Shown piece after piece: positions 14,001-25,538 of a stretch of 64,000 nt of DNA. Each line of letters starts with the position of its first letter. Position 1 is the stretch's first letter. The translations under genes were made by a program, and so were the position numbers. Source of the DNA: Membranipora membranacea (taxonomy: Eukaryota; Bryozoa; Gymnolaemata; Cheilostomatida; Membraniporidae); NCBI GenBank assembly GCA_914767715.1, contig OU612065.1, forward strand, positions 23,126,001-23,190,000, written 5' to 3'. Under the pieces are notes generated by a model that did no database searches, was not told the DNA's origin, and saw only the letters and a list, made by a program, of their open reading frames with translations.

Positions 14001-14240
14001 GTCAAACAGTTCCGTGTACAATCTGGCTCACTGCCGTATAAAACACCAAATCAAACTCTCGTGTCTTCCATTGAGCCGTATCTCAAGAGAAATACATGGA
14101 CATATGCCTTCCATGGACATGGTAAACATGATATCTATCCTAAAGCCTGGGGCGACAAAGTTACAGCTCATCTTCCACAATACAAACCGAAATCACGGCC
14201 CACCGTCATCCATAGGGTTCCTAGACACTGCTCCACTTGA
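11074..14240 (+). CDS. TEX36: TEX36-like small basic protein
   Basis: Three exons at 11074-11124, 12644-12816 and 13940-14240 join with matching phases (0, then 2) to give 174 residues. The start MPKGRASNPSTDHIGNW resembles the start of vertebrate testis-expressed protein 36 (MTKGRxxNPxxDxxGxW), and the exon 2/3 junction makes RRFPKMYRE, matching the RRFPxxYKE block of that family. The middle is less similar, and the protein has no membrane segment or signal peptide. TEX36 (also called SPMIP5) is associated with sperm flagellar microtubules; by inference this protein may act in cilia or sperm. Family assignment rests on two short blocks and is moderate. An AATAAA at 14896-14901 provides a plausible polyadenylation signal about 660 bases after the stop. 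Confidence 0.55.
11811..11824. repeat. Poly(G) tract, 14 bases
   Basis: Uninterrupted run of 14 G in intron 1 of the TEX36-like gene. Comparable runs occur at 3733-3746 (C14), 13381-13393 (G13), 13408-13417 (G10), 33547-33564 (C18) and 41922-41936 (C15). Confidence 0.9.
13731..13834. repeat. MITE-like element with 14-bp terminal inverted repeats
   Basis: TGATCCAATTTGCC at 13731-13744 is inverted as GGCAAATTGGATCA at 13820-13833, enclosing about 75 bp. Related right ends occur near 36757-36793 (GGAGCAACTCCAAAT then GGCAAATT) and near 58795-58818 (GGGCAAATTGGATCA). It has no coding capacity, lies in intron 2 of the TEX36-like gene, and is probably a non-autonomous DNA transposon. Confidence 0.6.
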
Positions 14241-15607
14241 ATCATCGCCATCCGCAGCCTAGATATGGGGCGTATGTAGTCATTTCTTTGCTCAAAACTT
14301 AATTCTCCCAATGATGATCTGATATCCGCAATTATTTTAATAATTTGAAAAGAAAGATAATGGTAGATATGTTATTTTATTATATTAGGATAGATGGTAG
14401 GACAATTTTGATTTTACATGTCAGTTTGTTAAGACTTACAGGTTGTGCTAATGTTATCATTAACCCCTACGCTCGGTGAATCAGGTCTGTTTTGGTTGGT
14501 CTAACAAAAAGTGTGTTTGTCTCATGAGTCCAATTGCAGTCATGTGTATTTTGTGCCAAAACCTTTTTCATTTTGTAGTCAAATATTTATCCCTTATTTC
14601 TCCCCAATAGAATGTTGCTTTGTTTTCATAAATCTTGATGACTATGTTTTCGGTAGAGCATAGTGGTTCTCAATGATTCGTTGTTTAGCAAACAGGAAAC
14701 AAAGTAAGAGCCGTTATGTAGGCGAAGGTTCGTCTTGTACATCTGTAGCTATTGTGAGCATTATTTTTTTAAGTGCGTATTTGTGAGTGTATTTTAATTT
14801 CACTCCGATTCGAGTTTTAGCTTCGCCGTTGGTTGGTCTTTTCGTTGCTCAACTGGTTTCTTATCAGTATTTTATTTTCATGCAATGTTAAATATAATAA
14901 ATATAATTCTATTAAATTGTGAAAAGTGCTATTTCAAGGGTTTTAAATAATCATAACAACATCTACGCCAACACAAAACACCTAACCAAACAAGCTTAGA
15001 TATTTCGCCATTTCATTAACTTGTAGGCTCATAATATTTTATTTCCCGTACAACAAGATAAGAAACCAAATTTCATCGATCTAAGCTTTGGTGAACCAAC
15101 ATGTAATGAATATTATCTAATAATCAATAGATTCAGCCAGCTGCCTGCTCTCATGGTACCTTTGCCAAGAGGCTAAATACCCTTTGAGCTCATATACTGT
15201 CAACTTTCTGTAAAACCAACCACAAGACATACAGGAAAACAAAACAATAGTGTTCCTAGTTGATATATTCATTTGGGGCGAACAGCAAATTTTTTGACAT
15301 TGCATGCATCGTATGCAAGAGACAAAAAAGAGACAAGTCATAGCTTTCATCTACCTGAATGGTCTCAGAGGCCGGCCCTGAGGTTGATGAGCATATCTTA
15401 AATTATGGAGACGCGAGGATGGTCAAGATAAGGCCATCCAATGAAATATCCCTAAAACCGAGGGTCATGATATAGGCAGGATGGGTCCACACCAGTGGAG
15501 ATATATCATCTAGCTAGAATTAAGGTTACCTAGCAGGTGATAAATACAAAGTTTTGTAATCAGAAAACTGCGCTGTCTTCACATAAACTTTCAAGTTCAG
15601 AAAGTAG
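14241..15607. other. Intergenic region between TEX36-like gene and GPCR
   Basis: Holds the TEX36-like 3' UTR and the upstream region of the receptor gene. No further exon is supported. A 77-codon reverse frame at 15117-15350 shows no recognisable features. Confidence 0.5.
14896..14901 (+). terminator. Polyadenylation signal of the TEX36-like gene
   Basis: AATAAA followed shortly by ATTAAA, downstream of the stop at 14240 and before the next gene on the same strand. Confidence 0.5.
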
Positions 15608-18600
15608 ATGAAGAAAATAAAGATGATCTCCCCAAGGATTACTTTGTCTCTGATTGTGGTGGCATCACTGGGATTTACATGTGACGCTGGAGCATCCGGA
15701 CAAATTGAGGTGAGCGGAACGCACTACACTTGAGTGGACCGACAAGTTTTTATTTATTCTACATCAAAACATTTATTCTCAAGCTTTATTGGGCCATTGC
15801 TCGAAACTTAATATTTAATTTTGCTTCGTAATGAATTTTGATACACTTTTTTGTTTGTCACTTTCACATAATAAAGTGGTGAAAACTGACAAGACAAGAT
15901 GAGAAAAAGTAGTGTGGTATGTAGTATGAGTAAGGCTGTATTATGAAGGTGATACGAGTTTGATAGTTGCTGTAAATAAATTATTAAATATTGAATGGAT
16001 ATTTAGGATAGGATTGTCCCTTGTATTCCTTTTCCTTCCGTGTTTTGGTGGTTAGCTATCAATACGCGAATCTGTGATTTTCAAATTACAACCCTGCAGA
16101 GTAAGATTGTGCTCAACCGAGGAGTTACCACTTGTCCCAGCATGCTCAATTTGAGAAAAAAGTGATTCATTTTAAGTTTTGTTCTATAGGCAAATTTTCT
16201 TTAAATATATCATGTATAATTTTTTCCTTTTCGTAACATAAAGAATTCTATCAAATCATAGAACTTGATGTGTAAATTTGCAGTATTTAATGGGAACTGA
16301 AAAATTGAGATTTGAGATCTTTGTTTCCCCTAACTGATTATTTTTTTTATTTTCTGATTTTAGAGTCAACCACAAGAGGAATGCCTGTTGATTAAAGATT
16401 ATGCAGCCCCAACACCGTATAATGTAGTTGCTGACTGTCCGGAAAACACAGAGACATCTACGAGGGACAAATGTATTAATCTGAACCCCAGTGGGATTGC
16501 TAAAATCCCTGTGAGCAATCCCCAGACAGGCTTCACTTATCTGAACATATTTTGTGCTATCTGCCACGGAGAATACAACAAAATAGTGAGGTGGCAGCTT
16601 CATATGAGCTGCAATGAATCTGTCCACATTTCCAGCTTAGACAATCTCATCAACCTTGGCTGCAACGATGTTATAATCAAGCCACCAATGGTAAAGCTCA
16701 AATCTTGTGGCCGTGTACTTGCACGAAACCGCAGAGAGGCTACAATAGTTCATCAACAAACTGCCAAACAGCCATTTGGTTACTCAACACTGCTCAATTT
16801 TGCTGCCGATGGGACCAAACATGTTCTGCTCACATCTGATGCGGAGGAATTTCTTTTCAGAACGAAATGTCACCAAGGACAAATTTTCCAACCTTTCACT
16901 CAGCAGTGCTTGAGACCAGATTGCCACGATGATGAGATCCCATACAATGGTGACTGTATCGAAAAAGACCTCAAAATACAAGGCAAAGAAAACATCTGTA
17001 TGGATTTTTACATCGCATATAAACTATCCGACAATCTTCCCGAACCCATCGCACAGGACGATTTTAAACTGACATTGGTTCAAACACTCATTGAACATTT
17101 TGACTTCAGTCCCGAAAATATCATACTTCCAAACAATCTATTCGACAACACGAGTCAATGTCTGAATCCAGAAGGTTTTATGGCAAGCTACATGATGTGG
17201 AACTCGACAAATCTGGATGAAATGATGTCTAAGACACCAAAATACATCATCAATACTGCCAAACCCTCTAATGAACATAAGCGTTGTAAAGACACGAACA
17301 CAAAACAAGAAGACACCAAACTGAGTAAAGTTGTGTTCTCTTTAAAGTTCACAGGTCAGAACTCAGAGTTTGTAGATCTCAATGAAACTCTCAAAGCGCG
17401 GCAATTTGAAAAAGTTTTAAATATTTCTTTGTTTGACATTATTTATCGAGGCAATACTTCTGAGAGCACGCTAGCAGGCTCAGGTTGTATATATGACATG
17501 GACGCGCAGAGTTTGGAGGAATCATGGTGTCAAGGTTTTGAGCAAAAATATTTCGATGACCAGTTTTATGTGGAATTCAAGGGAACAGATATCATATCAG
17601 TTCACATCAAGCAGACAGGGAAAACCTACAGGAAAACTGAATTCCAATATACTGCCGTACTTGATGGTCCGTTTTGGGGTGATATATCACAAGTTGTGTC
17701 CACTTGTGATGTGTATCCAGAAATCAAGGCTAACCTCTCAAGTTGTGTGACAGTTCCCCTGAGTTTCAAGAATTATGAACTGATGAACAATAGAAGCATT
17801 CATGTACCCATTTTAGATGAGTTCAACGTTCAAATGCCGTTTGAAAATGAGGCTCGCCCCAAAATACAAAGCGTATTCGGACTGAACGAGTATCAATATC
17901 TAAATTACGGTGACATAAACTTAAATCTCGAAGACATTATAGACGGGTCAATAAAACCGAACATTTCAATTTGTGTGCCGTCAGCTCTGGTAGAATTGGT
18001 ATTTGAGCTTGATATGTGGGACAAACTTAAAATAAACCAAAGCTGCAGCTACCTCCAAGACTTTGGACATGGCTCATCCATTGCAGGAGTTGTGTGTTCG
18101 GGAGTATCGATGATAGCAATGATAATGATCCTAGTGACGTATTCGATATTCCGTTCGCTGCGAACTCTACCAGGGGTCAGCTTGATGAATCTCACAGTAG
18201 CATTGATACTGTCTCAACTCATGTTCCATGTTGGACTCTTAGTACCCAAGGATTGGGAAGACACGAGCTATGTCTGCTTTTCGACTGCCGTGTTGACACA
18301 TTATTGCACATTAGCGAGTTTCACTTGGATGAACGTTATGGCATACAGCAGTTATCGTGCTTTTGGAGCTAATCTAAAAACCAGACTCATGCAGCTCAAC
18401 AAAAGGCATCTTCTGTTCAATGCCCTCTACGGCTGGGGTCTACCGGCTATTTTCGTTCTGGTGTGTGCTCTGGTAGACTATGCATACAGAGATAAAAAAC
18501 ATATAGGATACGGGTTAGTTGCAGCAGTGAAAATCGTTGACGAGAGGGATGTTAAGACAGGAAACATCGACAACATTAAGTTGTATTATCGTAGGACCTC

Positions 18601-19608
18601 ATCCTGCTGGATAGGAAACAGCCAAGCAGCAGTGTTGATATTTGGGATACCGCTTTGCTTCTGTATGACTCTGAATCTAGGACTTTTTCTCAAAACTTGT
18701 TGGGGTAAGTATGGATACCTCTTCGTTTCCTCATAGCTGAATTCACATTATTTAATACTGAATATGCAATGATACTCAAAAACTCACAACTTCAGTCTCA
18801 CCTTCCCCGGCCCAAAAGCTTCTTGTTTTCAATCAACAGTAAAATTGAAGTTGTTTCCCCTTTGATTAAACGCGGAAAACTTAAATATTTTCTCCAGATT
18901 GTATTAATTCATACGATTACTTTCAGAAAAACTTGCAGGGCCTTTTTGGATCACTTCTTCATTTTTTTACATTGTGTTGCAGGGATGCGAGAAAAGAAAC
19001 TGGTTGGCCGACCAAGGACTATCCTAAGGAGAGACTCAGGATCAGGAAATATGAAGGAGAGAAGTGAGATGTCAATACATTGTAGACTTTCAGCTCAGTA
19101 TGGATTCGCATGGTTACTGGCCATTGCTATTGTCCTCCTTGGAACATCAAAGATTGAAACTGAACTTGTCTGCTATATCCTTTACACCCTGAACCTACTC
19201 TTCAACATCTTTAATGGACTTGCCGGGTTGTTCATCTTTTTTGCGTTCATATTCAACAAACGCATTTGGCACCTTTACAAGGCACGCTTCGGTTCACAGA
19301 AAAACAACAGGCCTCGACAATCTTCGGTTTTCCAGATTAGTAGGTCCAGAATGGCTTCGAGTGGTTCCGAGACTATAAGCCCCCCAGAATCACCCTTCCC
19401 AATGACAGCAGAGGATAACAACAACAATTTTCCGATGCAAATCACAGCCTCGAGCGGAACGCGATACTTTATTGAGGAAGAAGAAGAGATGGAGGGTGGA
19501 GTGTTGGTCAATGAGTGCACCCACAGTCACTCGGACAGTGGGATATACAGTCAGGTAGGAGAGGCTCACCATGATGATATATCAAGGTCAACCTCAAGAG
19601 AGTACTAG
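15608..19608 (+). CDS. Class B/Methuselah-like seven-transmembrane receptor
   Basis: Exons 15608-15709, 16364-18704 and 18983-19608 join in phase to 1022 residues. Exon 1 encodes a basic start and hydrophobic run typical of a signal peptide. The single large second exon encodes a roughly 570-residue cysteine-rich ectodomain with many Asn-X-Ser/Thr sites, then TM1-TM5 from about residue 605. Exon 3 encodes TM6-TM7 and a cytoplasmic tail with an acidic EEEEEMEGG run. The 7TM core has secretin/adhesion/Methuselah hallmarks: FTWMNVMAYSSYRAF after TM3, SCWIGNSQAAVLIFGIPLCF into TM5, and a conserved cysteine before TM3 (YVCFSTAV) pairing with that CWIG cysteine. I see no GPS autoproteolysis motif (no HLT/S before TM1), which favours the Methuselah-like branch over classic adhesion GPCRs. 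The ligand cannot be inferred. Reading into intron 2 would add KYGYLFVSS and stop, giving a receptor without TM6-7. Polyadenylation signals lie at 19813 and 19827. Confidence 0.85.
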
Positions 19609-20294
19609 CTTCACTACATAGTGGGATTCGAGAAGTCGATTTCCAATATTCCTTTTCATGTCTACCATACCCAAATTGCATTTTTACAAATGTTTAAATA
19701 TTCTCATCGATTTATAGCCAAATATCGTTGTTTTATACATATTGTTTGGATAAATTTATTCAAACAACTACTTATCCAAATGTTTAATCACGCTATTCCA
19801 CAGATGCCATGAAATAAATTTATCATAATAAATCCAATTTAATGTATAACAAATCTTAATTTCAAAATTAACATGTACATTCATAGGTCTATGTTATATT
19901 CAAGGCTGTCAGAGATCCGGGGTGCTGTTCATAAATATAAGAAATATACTAAAAGTTGATGTGCTGCTATCCGACTACGAATCCGACAAATCCTCAAAGG
20001 AATATCACAGGGTAATTCCAAGTGGGTTTTAGTGACATCTCAGATTAGAAGTTGAATTTTAAAATAATTGTCATATGACCTGCTTGTCAGGAAACTTTCA
20101 CTAACACTGCATTAAACTTCAAGATTGGTATGAATATCATCTCACCGACTGATCGCATTGGTCAAGGTTTGTCCAAAGATTCATAAGGCATGAATTAACC
20201 TGAATATGACCTGAGTCTTCCCTTGCGGAAAACATGCAAAATGGACTTAGAAAAAGTCTATGATTTGATTCACAAGCCAGGTTCTAACCAAATT
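19609..20294. other. Convergent 3' spacer between GPCR and RNF181
   Basis: Contains the receptor 3' UTR with AATAAA at 19813-19818 and 19827-19832, and the RNF181 3' UTR on the other strand. No exon is supported. Confidence 0.5.
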
Positions 20295-21515
20295 TTACCC
20301 GAACATAGAATTGTGTAATGATTCAATTTCAAACTTTCTCTGCACTTCCCTCGATTTGTGCTTCTTCATAGCTTCATAGGCTTCATCATCTGTGGGCAAC
20401 TCAAATCTGAAATAAAATCAGAACAACAAGGGGTGAATGTTAATCTGGCAAACGAAAAGGTCTGGTTAGATCTTTACACAGAGATTAGCTGTATTTCTAT
20501 AAAAGCCATCAATATCCCAATGCCTCATTTTGCATAGAGGATTGTAAGATATAAATCTCACCCACTATTGATGATACTAAGGAGTATGATAGTGGGGGCG
20601 TATATCATGAAGAATATACCAAAATGGTGTGATGGTAGCAAATTTGTCTAATTTCTAGCTTGGACGATCATATCAACCTTGACTGCAACGATGTTCTTAT
20701 CAAGCTCAAGGCTAAAACCAAACTCCATGTAACAACAGGTTTACATTCAGATTATCTGGTTCGAAGTCAGTCAACTCAGAATAATAGTATATCTGATAGA
20801 CATACCTGCATTCGGGGCAAGTGTTAGTTCTCGCTAGCCAGGGAATGATACAAGTTTTGTGGAATTTGTGTGAGCACGGTAATTGTTTTGGAGTGTCTTT
20901 CACTGTGTATTCTGCTCTGCATATAGCACACATGAAATCCTCACAAATATCGTCTGCAGAAATCTGTGTAAACAAGATGAGAAATTATGGTTTGTCTCGT
21001 GAATGAATGTGTACATGTGTAAGTGTGTAAATTGCCAGTATGTTAACAGCAGTCACTGGTGTGGCTGATCTACTCAAAAGGCTCCGCTAGTTTGCATAAT
21101 GAATTGGCACACTTATCAGTTGGCCATAAAGGTAGACCCAAATGTTTTATTAGCAGAAGGTTTCATTACTGTCCATGTTGATTATGACTTTGAACAGTGA
21201 TCAGGTAAATATGTGGTATAATGCCATATGGACTCTAGACCTTCCTAATTCGCGTAACAAAACAAGCAAGCATTAGGACATAACACAAAATATGTCACAA
21301 AACAATTTACAATTATCAGCACTCACTTTTACATCAGGCAAGTTGGAAACGAATTCCTTAGATGCAGGCGGTGATGAGTTTATCTGACCAAATAATTCTT
21401 CGAACTCCTCTATATATCCTCCCTCCTGAAGCATCCGGGCAAGGTGAAGTAAGCCATCGGGTGATTGTCCCTCAGCAAGTGGCTCACAGTTATGTTCATC
21501 AAAGTACGATGCCAT
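20295..21515 (-). CDS. RNF181: E3 ubiquitin ligase RNF181
   Basis: Three exons, 21515-21327, 20963-20806 and 20406-20295, with phases 0 and 2, give 152 residues, almost the same as vertebrate RNF181. The start MASYFDEHNCEP is nearly identical to the family start. A RING-H2 domain spans residues 75-115, with zinc ligands in CAIC, LPCSHKFHKTC and CPEC (C3H2C3 order) and the conserved IIPWL and NTCPECRFELPTDDE that follow. RNF181 is a soluble RING ligase that works with UbcH5-type E2 enzymes and has been linked to integrin alpha-IIb and to cell-growth signalling. The ATG at 21515 matches the family start. It is divergent to HSP70, with about 1.2 kb between the two start codons, so the two may share regulatory DNA. 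Confidence 0.95.
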
Positions 21516-22298
21516 TTCTTTAGTATCTGTAAATTTGAACAGTGCAGTTAACGTCAGCTGTTGACCGACATAGTGTATCCAATATGTTCATTTTACTCTT
21601 CTAGGCTTACAGGAACAGAAACTTGGTGATGGACTTAGAATTTCACTTCACTACTTGGCTAGACATGGGTGACAGAGAGAGGGAGCGCTTAATCAATTAC
21701 TTGCATATCTTGAATGTTGAGACACACATTGAAGCAAGCTAGGCTCTCATACCACATGTCACAACCATTTATTAGCTCAGTCAGTTCACCAATGGAGTTA
21801 TAGGGATTACTTCTAGGTTAACTACCTGGACAATCTTTACAAGGCCTCATCATATTTTGTCTACATTTTACAATTAGTTATTTCTTGCTTGGCCCACCCT
21901 CTCCATTCTCAATTTCAATCCCAAGGTGACCTCAATTCATTTAAAACAGTCATATGCACATCAACAACAAGGACACAAGTACTCTGTAGTAAGTATGTAG
22001 TATGTTAGCCTGTCTTGACAAAGCTAGTCACTATGTATTGTTACTACTACTGGTAGTACTCACAGGTTTTGGAATTTGGTTTTTCAATTTGACAACTCAA
22101 ACTTGGTATGGCTGACAGTGCCAAACCTGCTTTGTTAAACAAGCAAATTTAATAATGCAGAGTAACTGAATTTACCTGATGGTTCTGGATAGTTCTGGAT
22201 ACTTTTCTACAAACTTCTTACTAGGCAGGATATGAGTAGGCAAAATATTACTGGGAAAATCCAACAATCCCTCCTCTCACTCATTCAGAGGTGTGATC

Positions 22299-22458
22299 AT
22301 GGTGAATGTGATTGGAGGAAACTTTATGAAGTGTCCAATGTCAATTACCCTTGCAAGTGAGTGATTAGACCAATACTGATTGGTCAATCATGTGATATTA
22401 AAGATTTCATATTCTCAATATGATTGGACAAAGTGATGGAAAATCCTGACGTCACACT
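22299..22458 (+). promoter_or_regulatory. CRE and inverted CCAAT boxes upstream of HSP70
   Basis: A perfect palindromic CRE, TGACGTCA, lies at about 22447-22454. Inverted CCAAT boxes (ATTGG) occur near 22312, 22379 and 22424. CCAAT boxes bound by NF-Y are usual in animal HSP70 promoters; the CRE suggests additional ATF/CREB or Jun-ATF input. Binding itself is inferred. Confidence 0.6.
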
Positions 22459-22480
22459 GTTTACAAACGATACAAGGGGT

Positions 22481-22538
22481 TTCCTGAAACATCCACATGG
22501 TTCTAGAAACTTCATGTGTTGTGATAATACTTCATGAA
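22481..22538 (+). promoter_or_regulatory. Heat-shock elements of HSP70
   Basis: TTCTAGAAACTTC at 22501-22513 is a perfect three-unit TTCnnGAAnnTTC element. Further two-unit sites are TTCCTGAA at 22481-22488 and TTCATGAA at 22531-22538. All lie 45-100 bases upstream of the TATA box, the usual position for HSF1 binding, so strong heat induction is expected. Confidence 0.85.
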
Positions 22539-22581
22539 TGTTTGAGATGCATCTGGATAACTCTGGATAGCAATGTTATAG

Positions 22582-22589
22582 TATAAATA
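22582..22589 (+). promoter_or_regulatory. TATA box of HSP70
   Basis: TATAAATA about 110 bases before the start codon, placing transcription initiation near 22613 and a 5' UTR of roughly 90 bases. Confidence 0.8.
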
Positions 22590-22701
22590 CCAGGCAATCT
22601 GTAAACAGTTTCATTCACTCATCAGAAAAGAAACAGTGCATAACCAGCACAGTACAGAACATACTTTACAGACTGGATCATCATCAGCAGATTAAAGCAC
22701 A

Positions 22702-24818
22702 ATGGGAAAAGCTATAGGAATAGATCTTGGAACAACATACTCATGTGTTGGAGTCTTCCAGCATGGAAAAGTAGACATCATAGCAAACAGCCAAGGTAAG
22801 CTAAGCCATCAATCTTAAAGATTTTATTTTACACAATAAGCTTTGGGCTTTAACCAGTGCCACATTACTGGAAAAATTACTTATGTTTGTCATACAATAT
22901 TATAATAAATTCATCATTGTCGTAATTATCAGTTAAACACAAAATATAATTGTTATGTTATTTATTAATAAGATTATTTTCATCTTCTTTAGGAAACAGA
23001 ACGACACCGAGTTATGTCGCCTTCACAGATTCCGAACGACTGATCGGAGATGCTGCCAAAAATCAAGCAGCGCTGAACCCGAGAAACACAATTTTTGATG
23101 CAAAGCGATTGATAGGCAGAAAATACACTGATGACACAGTACAGAAGGACATGAAGCAATGGCCATTCACCGTAATCAATGACTCTGGAAAACCAAAATT
23201 GCAAGTCGAGTACCAGAATGAAACCAAGACTCTTTCCCCTGAAGAAGTTAGTGCCATGGTTCTCACTAGCATGAAAGAAACTGCAGAAGCATACCTAGGA
23301 GAAAAAGTCACAGATGCTGTCATCACAGTGCCAGCTTACTTCAATGACGCACAGAGACAAGCTACCAAAGATGCTGGGGTCATTGCAGGACTGAATGTGA
23401 AGAGAATAATCAACGAGCCGACGGCTGCAGCTTTAGCCTACGGATTGGACAAGAACTTGAAGTCGGAGAAAAATGTCCTTATTTTTGACTTGGGTGGTGG
23501 CACTTTCGATGTCTCTATCTTAACTATAGATGAAGGATCACTATTTGAAGTCAGGTCAACAGCTGGTGACACACATCTGGGAGGAGAGGACTTTGACGCA
23601 AGGCTGGTCGAGCATTTCATTAAAGAGTTCCAGAGAAAGCACAAGAAGGACATCAGTGGAAACGCCAGAGCACTGAGACGACTTCGAACTGCTTGTGAGA
23701 GAGCAAAGAGAACATTGTCTAATGGTGCCCAAGCCAGCGTTGAGATTGATTCTTTATTCGAAGGAATCGACTTCTACACAAGTATAACTAGAGCTAGATT
23801 TGAAGAACTCTGTTCCGATCAGTTCCGCAGAACCATGGAGCCAGTAGAACTTGCACTAAGAGATGCCAAGATGTCAAAAGCAGACATTGATGAGGTAGTT
23901 CTAGTTGGAGGATCAACCAGAATCCCAAAAATCCAGAAACTTCTAGAGGACTTCATGGGAGGGAAACAGCTGAACAGATCCATCAATCCTGACGAAGCCG
24001 TTGCTTATGGAGCCGCTGTCCAGGCTGCTATTCTGAATGGTGACCAGCATGAAACAATCAAAGATGTTCTATTGGTGGATGTGGCAGCACTATCTCATGG
24101 AATCGAGACAGCAGGAGGAGTTATGACCAACCTCATTGACAGGAACAGCAGAATCCCATGCAAACAGACCAAAACTTTCACCACCTATGCTGACAACCAA
24201 CCCGCTGTAACCATCAAAGTCTTTGAAGGAGAGAGAGCCATGTCAAAAGATAACAACGAGCTTGGTACTTTTGATCTGACCGGAATTCCACCAGCACCTC
24301 GTGGTGTTCCACAAATTGAAGTCACTTTCGATCTGGACGTCAATGGCATTCTCAATGTAACGGCTGCAGATAAGAGCTCTGGAAACTCTAAGAACATCAC
24401 AATCACAAACGATACAGGCAGACTAAGTCAAGCAGATATCGACAAGATGCTCTCTGAGGCTGAGAAGTACAAAGATGAGGATGACAAACAGAGAAAGAGG
24501 CTCACGGCCAGGAATCAACTAGAGAGCTTGGTCTACCAATACAAGCAGGCTGCAGAAAACAACTCATCCAAGCTCTCATCACAGGAACTCGCTACCGTAC
24601 AACAGACATGCCAACATGTGATTGATTGGATGGACAACAACCAGCTAGCTGAGGTAGAGGAGTATGATGAACAGCTGAGCGAGCTACAGGAAGTCTGCAC
24701 ATCAATCATGACTAAGCTCCACCAGCAGCCCGGTGACAGCAGCCAGCAAACATGTGGAGCACAGGCTAACACTACTAACGGCAGTAGCTCTGGTCCAACT
24801 GTGGAAGAGGTTTTCTAA
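22702..24818 (+). CDS. HSP70: Cytosolic HSP70 chaperone, stress-inducible type
   Basis: Exon 1 (22702-22795) and exon 2 (22993-24818) join in phase 1 to encode 639 residues, normal for cytosolic HSP70. The three family signatures are present: IDLGTTYS (7-14), [14 protein letters not shown] (about 197-210) and [17 protein letters not shown] (about 334). The nucleotide-binding domain, the linker [11 protein letters not shown], the substrate-binding domain and an alpha-helical lid follow in order. HSP70 is an ATP-driven chaperone for unfolded proteins. One intron interrupts the codon after IIANSQ; many inducible HSP70 genes are intronless. The promoter carries heat-shock elements and a TATA box, pointing to heat induction. 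Two oddities stand out: the protein ends GPTVEEVF rather than the usual EEVD, which is needed for TPR co-chaperone docking, and the linker region reads DVAALSHG rather than DVAPLSLG. No ER signal or mitochondrial presequence is present. Confidence 0.97.
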
Positions 24819-25538
24819 AGTAATTTCACAATGTCTCTGAACTAAAGACAATATTTATCACAATATTGTTGAATTTTTCGTCAACCCAGATTTTATTATC
24901 ACATACTGTACTAAACTCTCTATATTTTTATACTTTTGATTATTTTTTGTCAATATTCAACCTACCTTCAATCATCATATCATGCTCTACAAATTTCTCA
25001 AAATATGTTACCTCATTTATATTTACTTATGATGAATCAAGTTTTTATATCTCAGATTTCTCTTGTGCTTTACCGACTACTACATATTACCTACATATTT
25101 GTTTGTTGAAACGCAGCTGTTCTTTATATATAACTAATGCATTGTGAGCATATAATTGTTTTAATTAATCTTATGTAACTTTGTATTGTATTCCATGTAT
25201 TCCTGTTATCGAGTAATAAAATTAAAGACATAATAAATCTTGTTTGTGAGATGGTTAAACAGCTAAACAGTTAAACAGAAACAACATTGTAAAAACAGGA
25301 AATAACCCAACAAAAACCCAATTACCACAAACGAGTAAATCAACTGACTTGTACAAAAAAAAATGCTGCTATCAATAAAGATACTGCCTGGAATTCAATT
25401 TGTTATCAAGAAAAACTTAACAGTAAAACTGTGTAAAACAGTACAAAAACAATATCAATACATCATTAAAAATAATTATAAGAAATTTTTAAACAACTGC
25501 TTACATTTTGTTGTGCTTGTCAGCTGAAGTTGAAGTGC
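24819..25538. other. Convergent 3' spacer between HSP70 and REC8
   Basis: AT-rich HSP70 3' UTR with AATAAA at 25215-25220 and 25232-25237; the REC8 3' end enters from the right. No exon is supported; the 93-codon open frame at 24866-25147 is low-complexity 3' UTR sequence. Confidence 0.6.

Noticed and set aside
16256-16627. 123-codon reverse frame at the start of the GPCR exon
   Set aside because: Antisense shadow of the receptor exon and its intron; no recognisable features.
20750-20775. GGTTCGAAGTC resembling a tRNA B box
   Set aside because: Imperfect B box, no matching A box or acceptor stem; it lies in an RNF181 intron.
24866-25147. 93-codon open frame after HSP70
   Set aside because: AT-rich 3' UTR sequence before the polyadenylation signals, without coding features.
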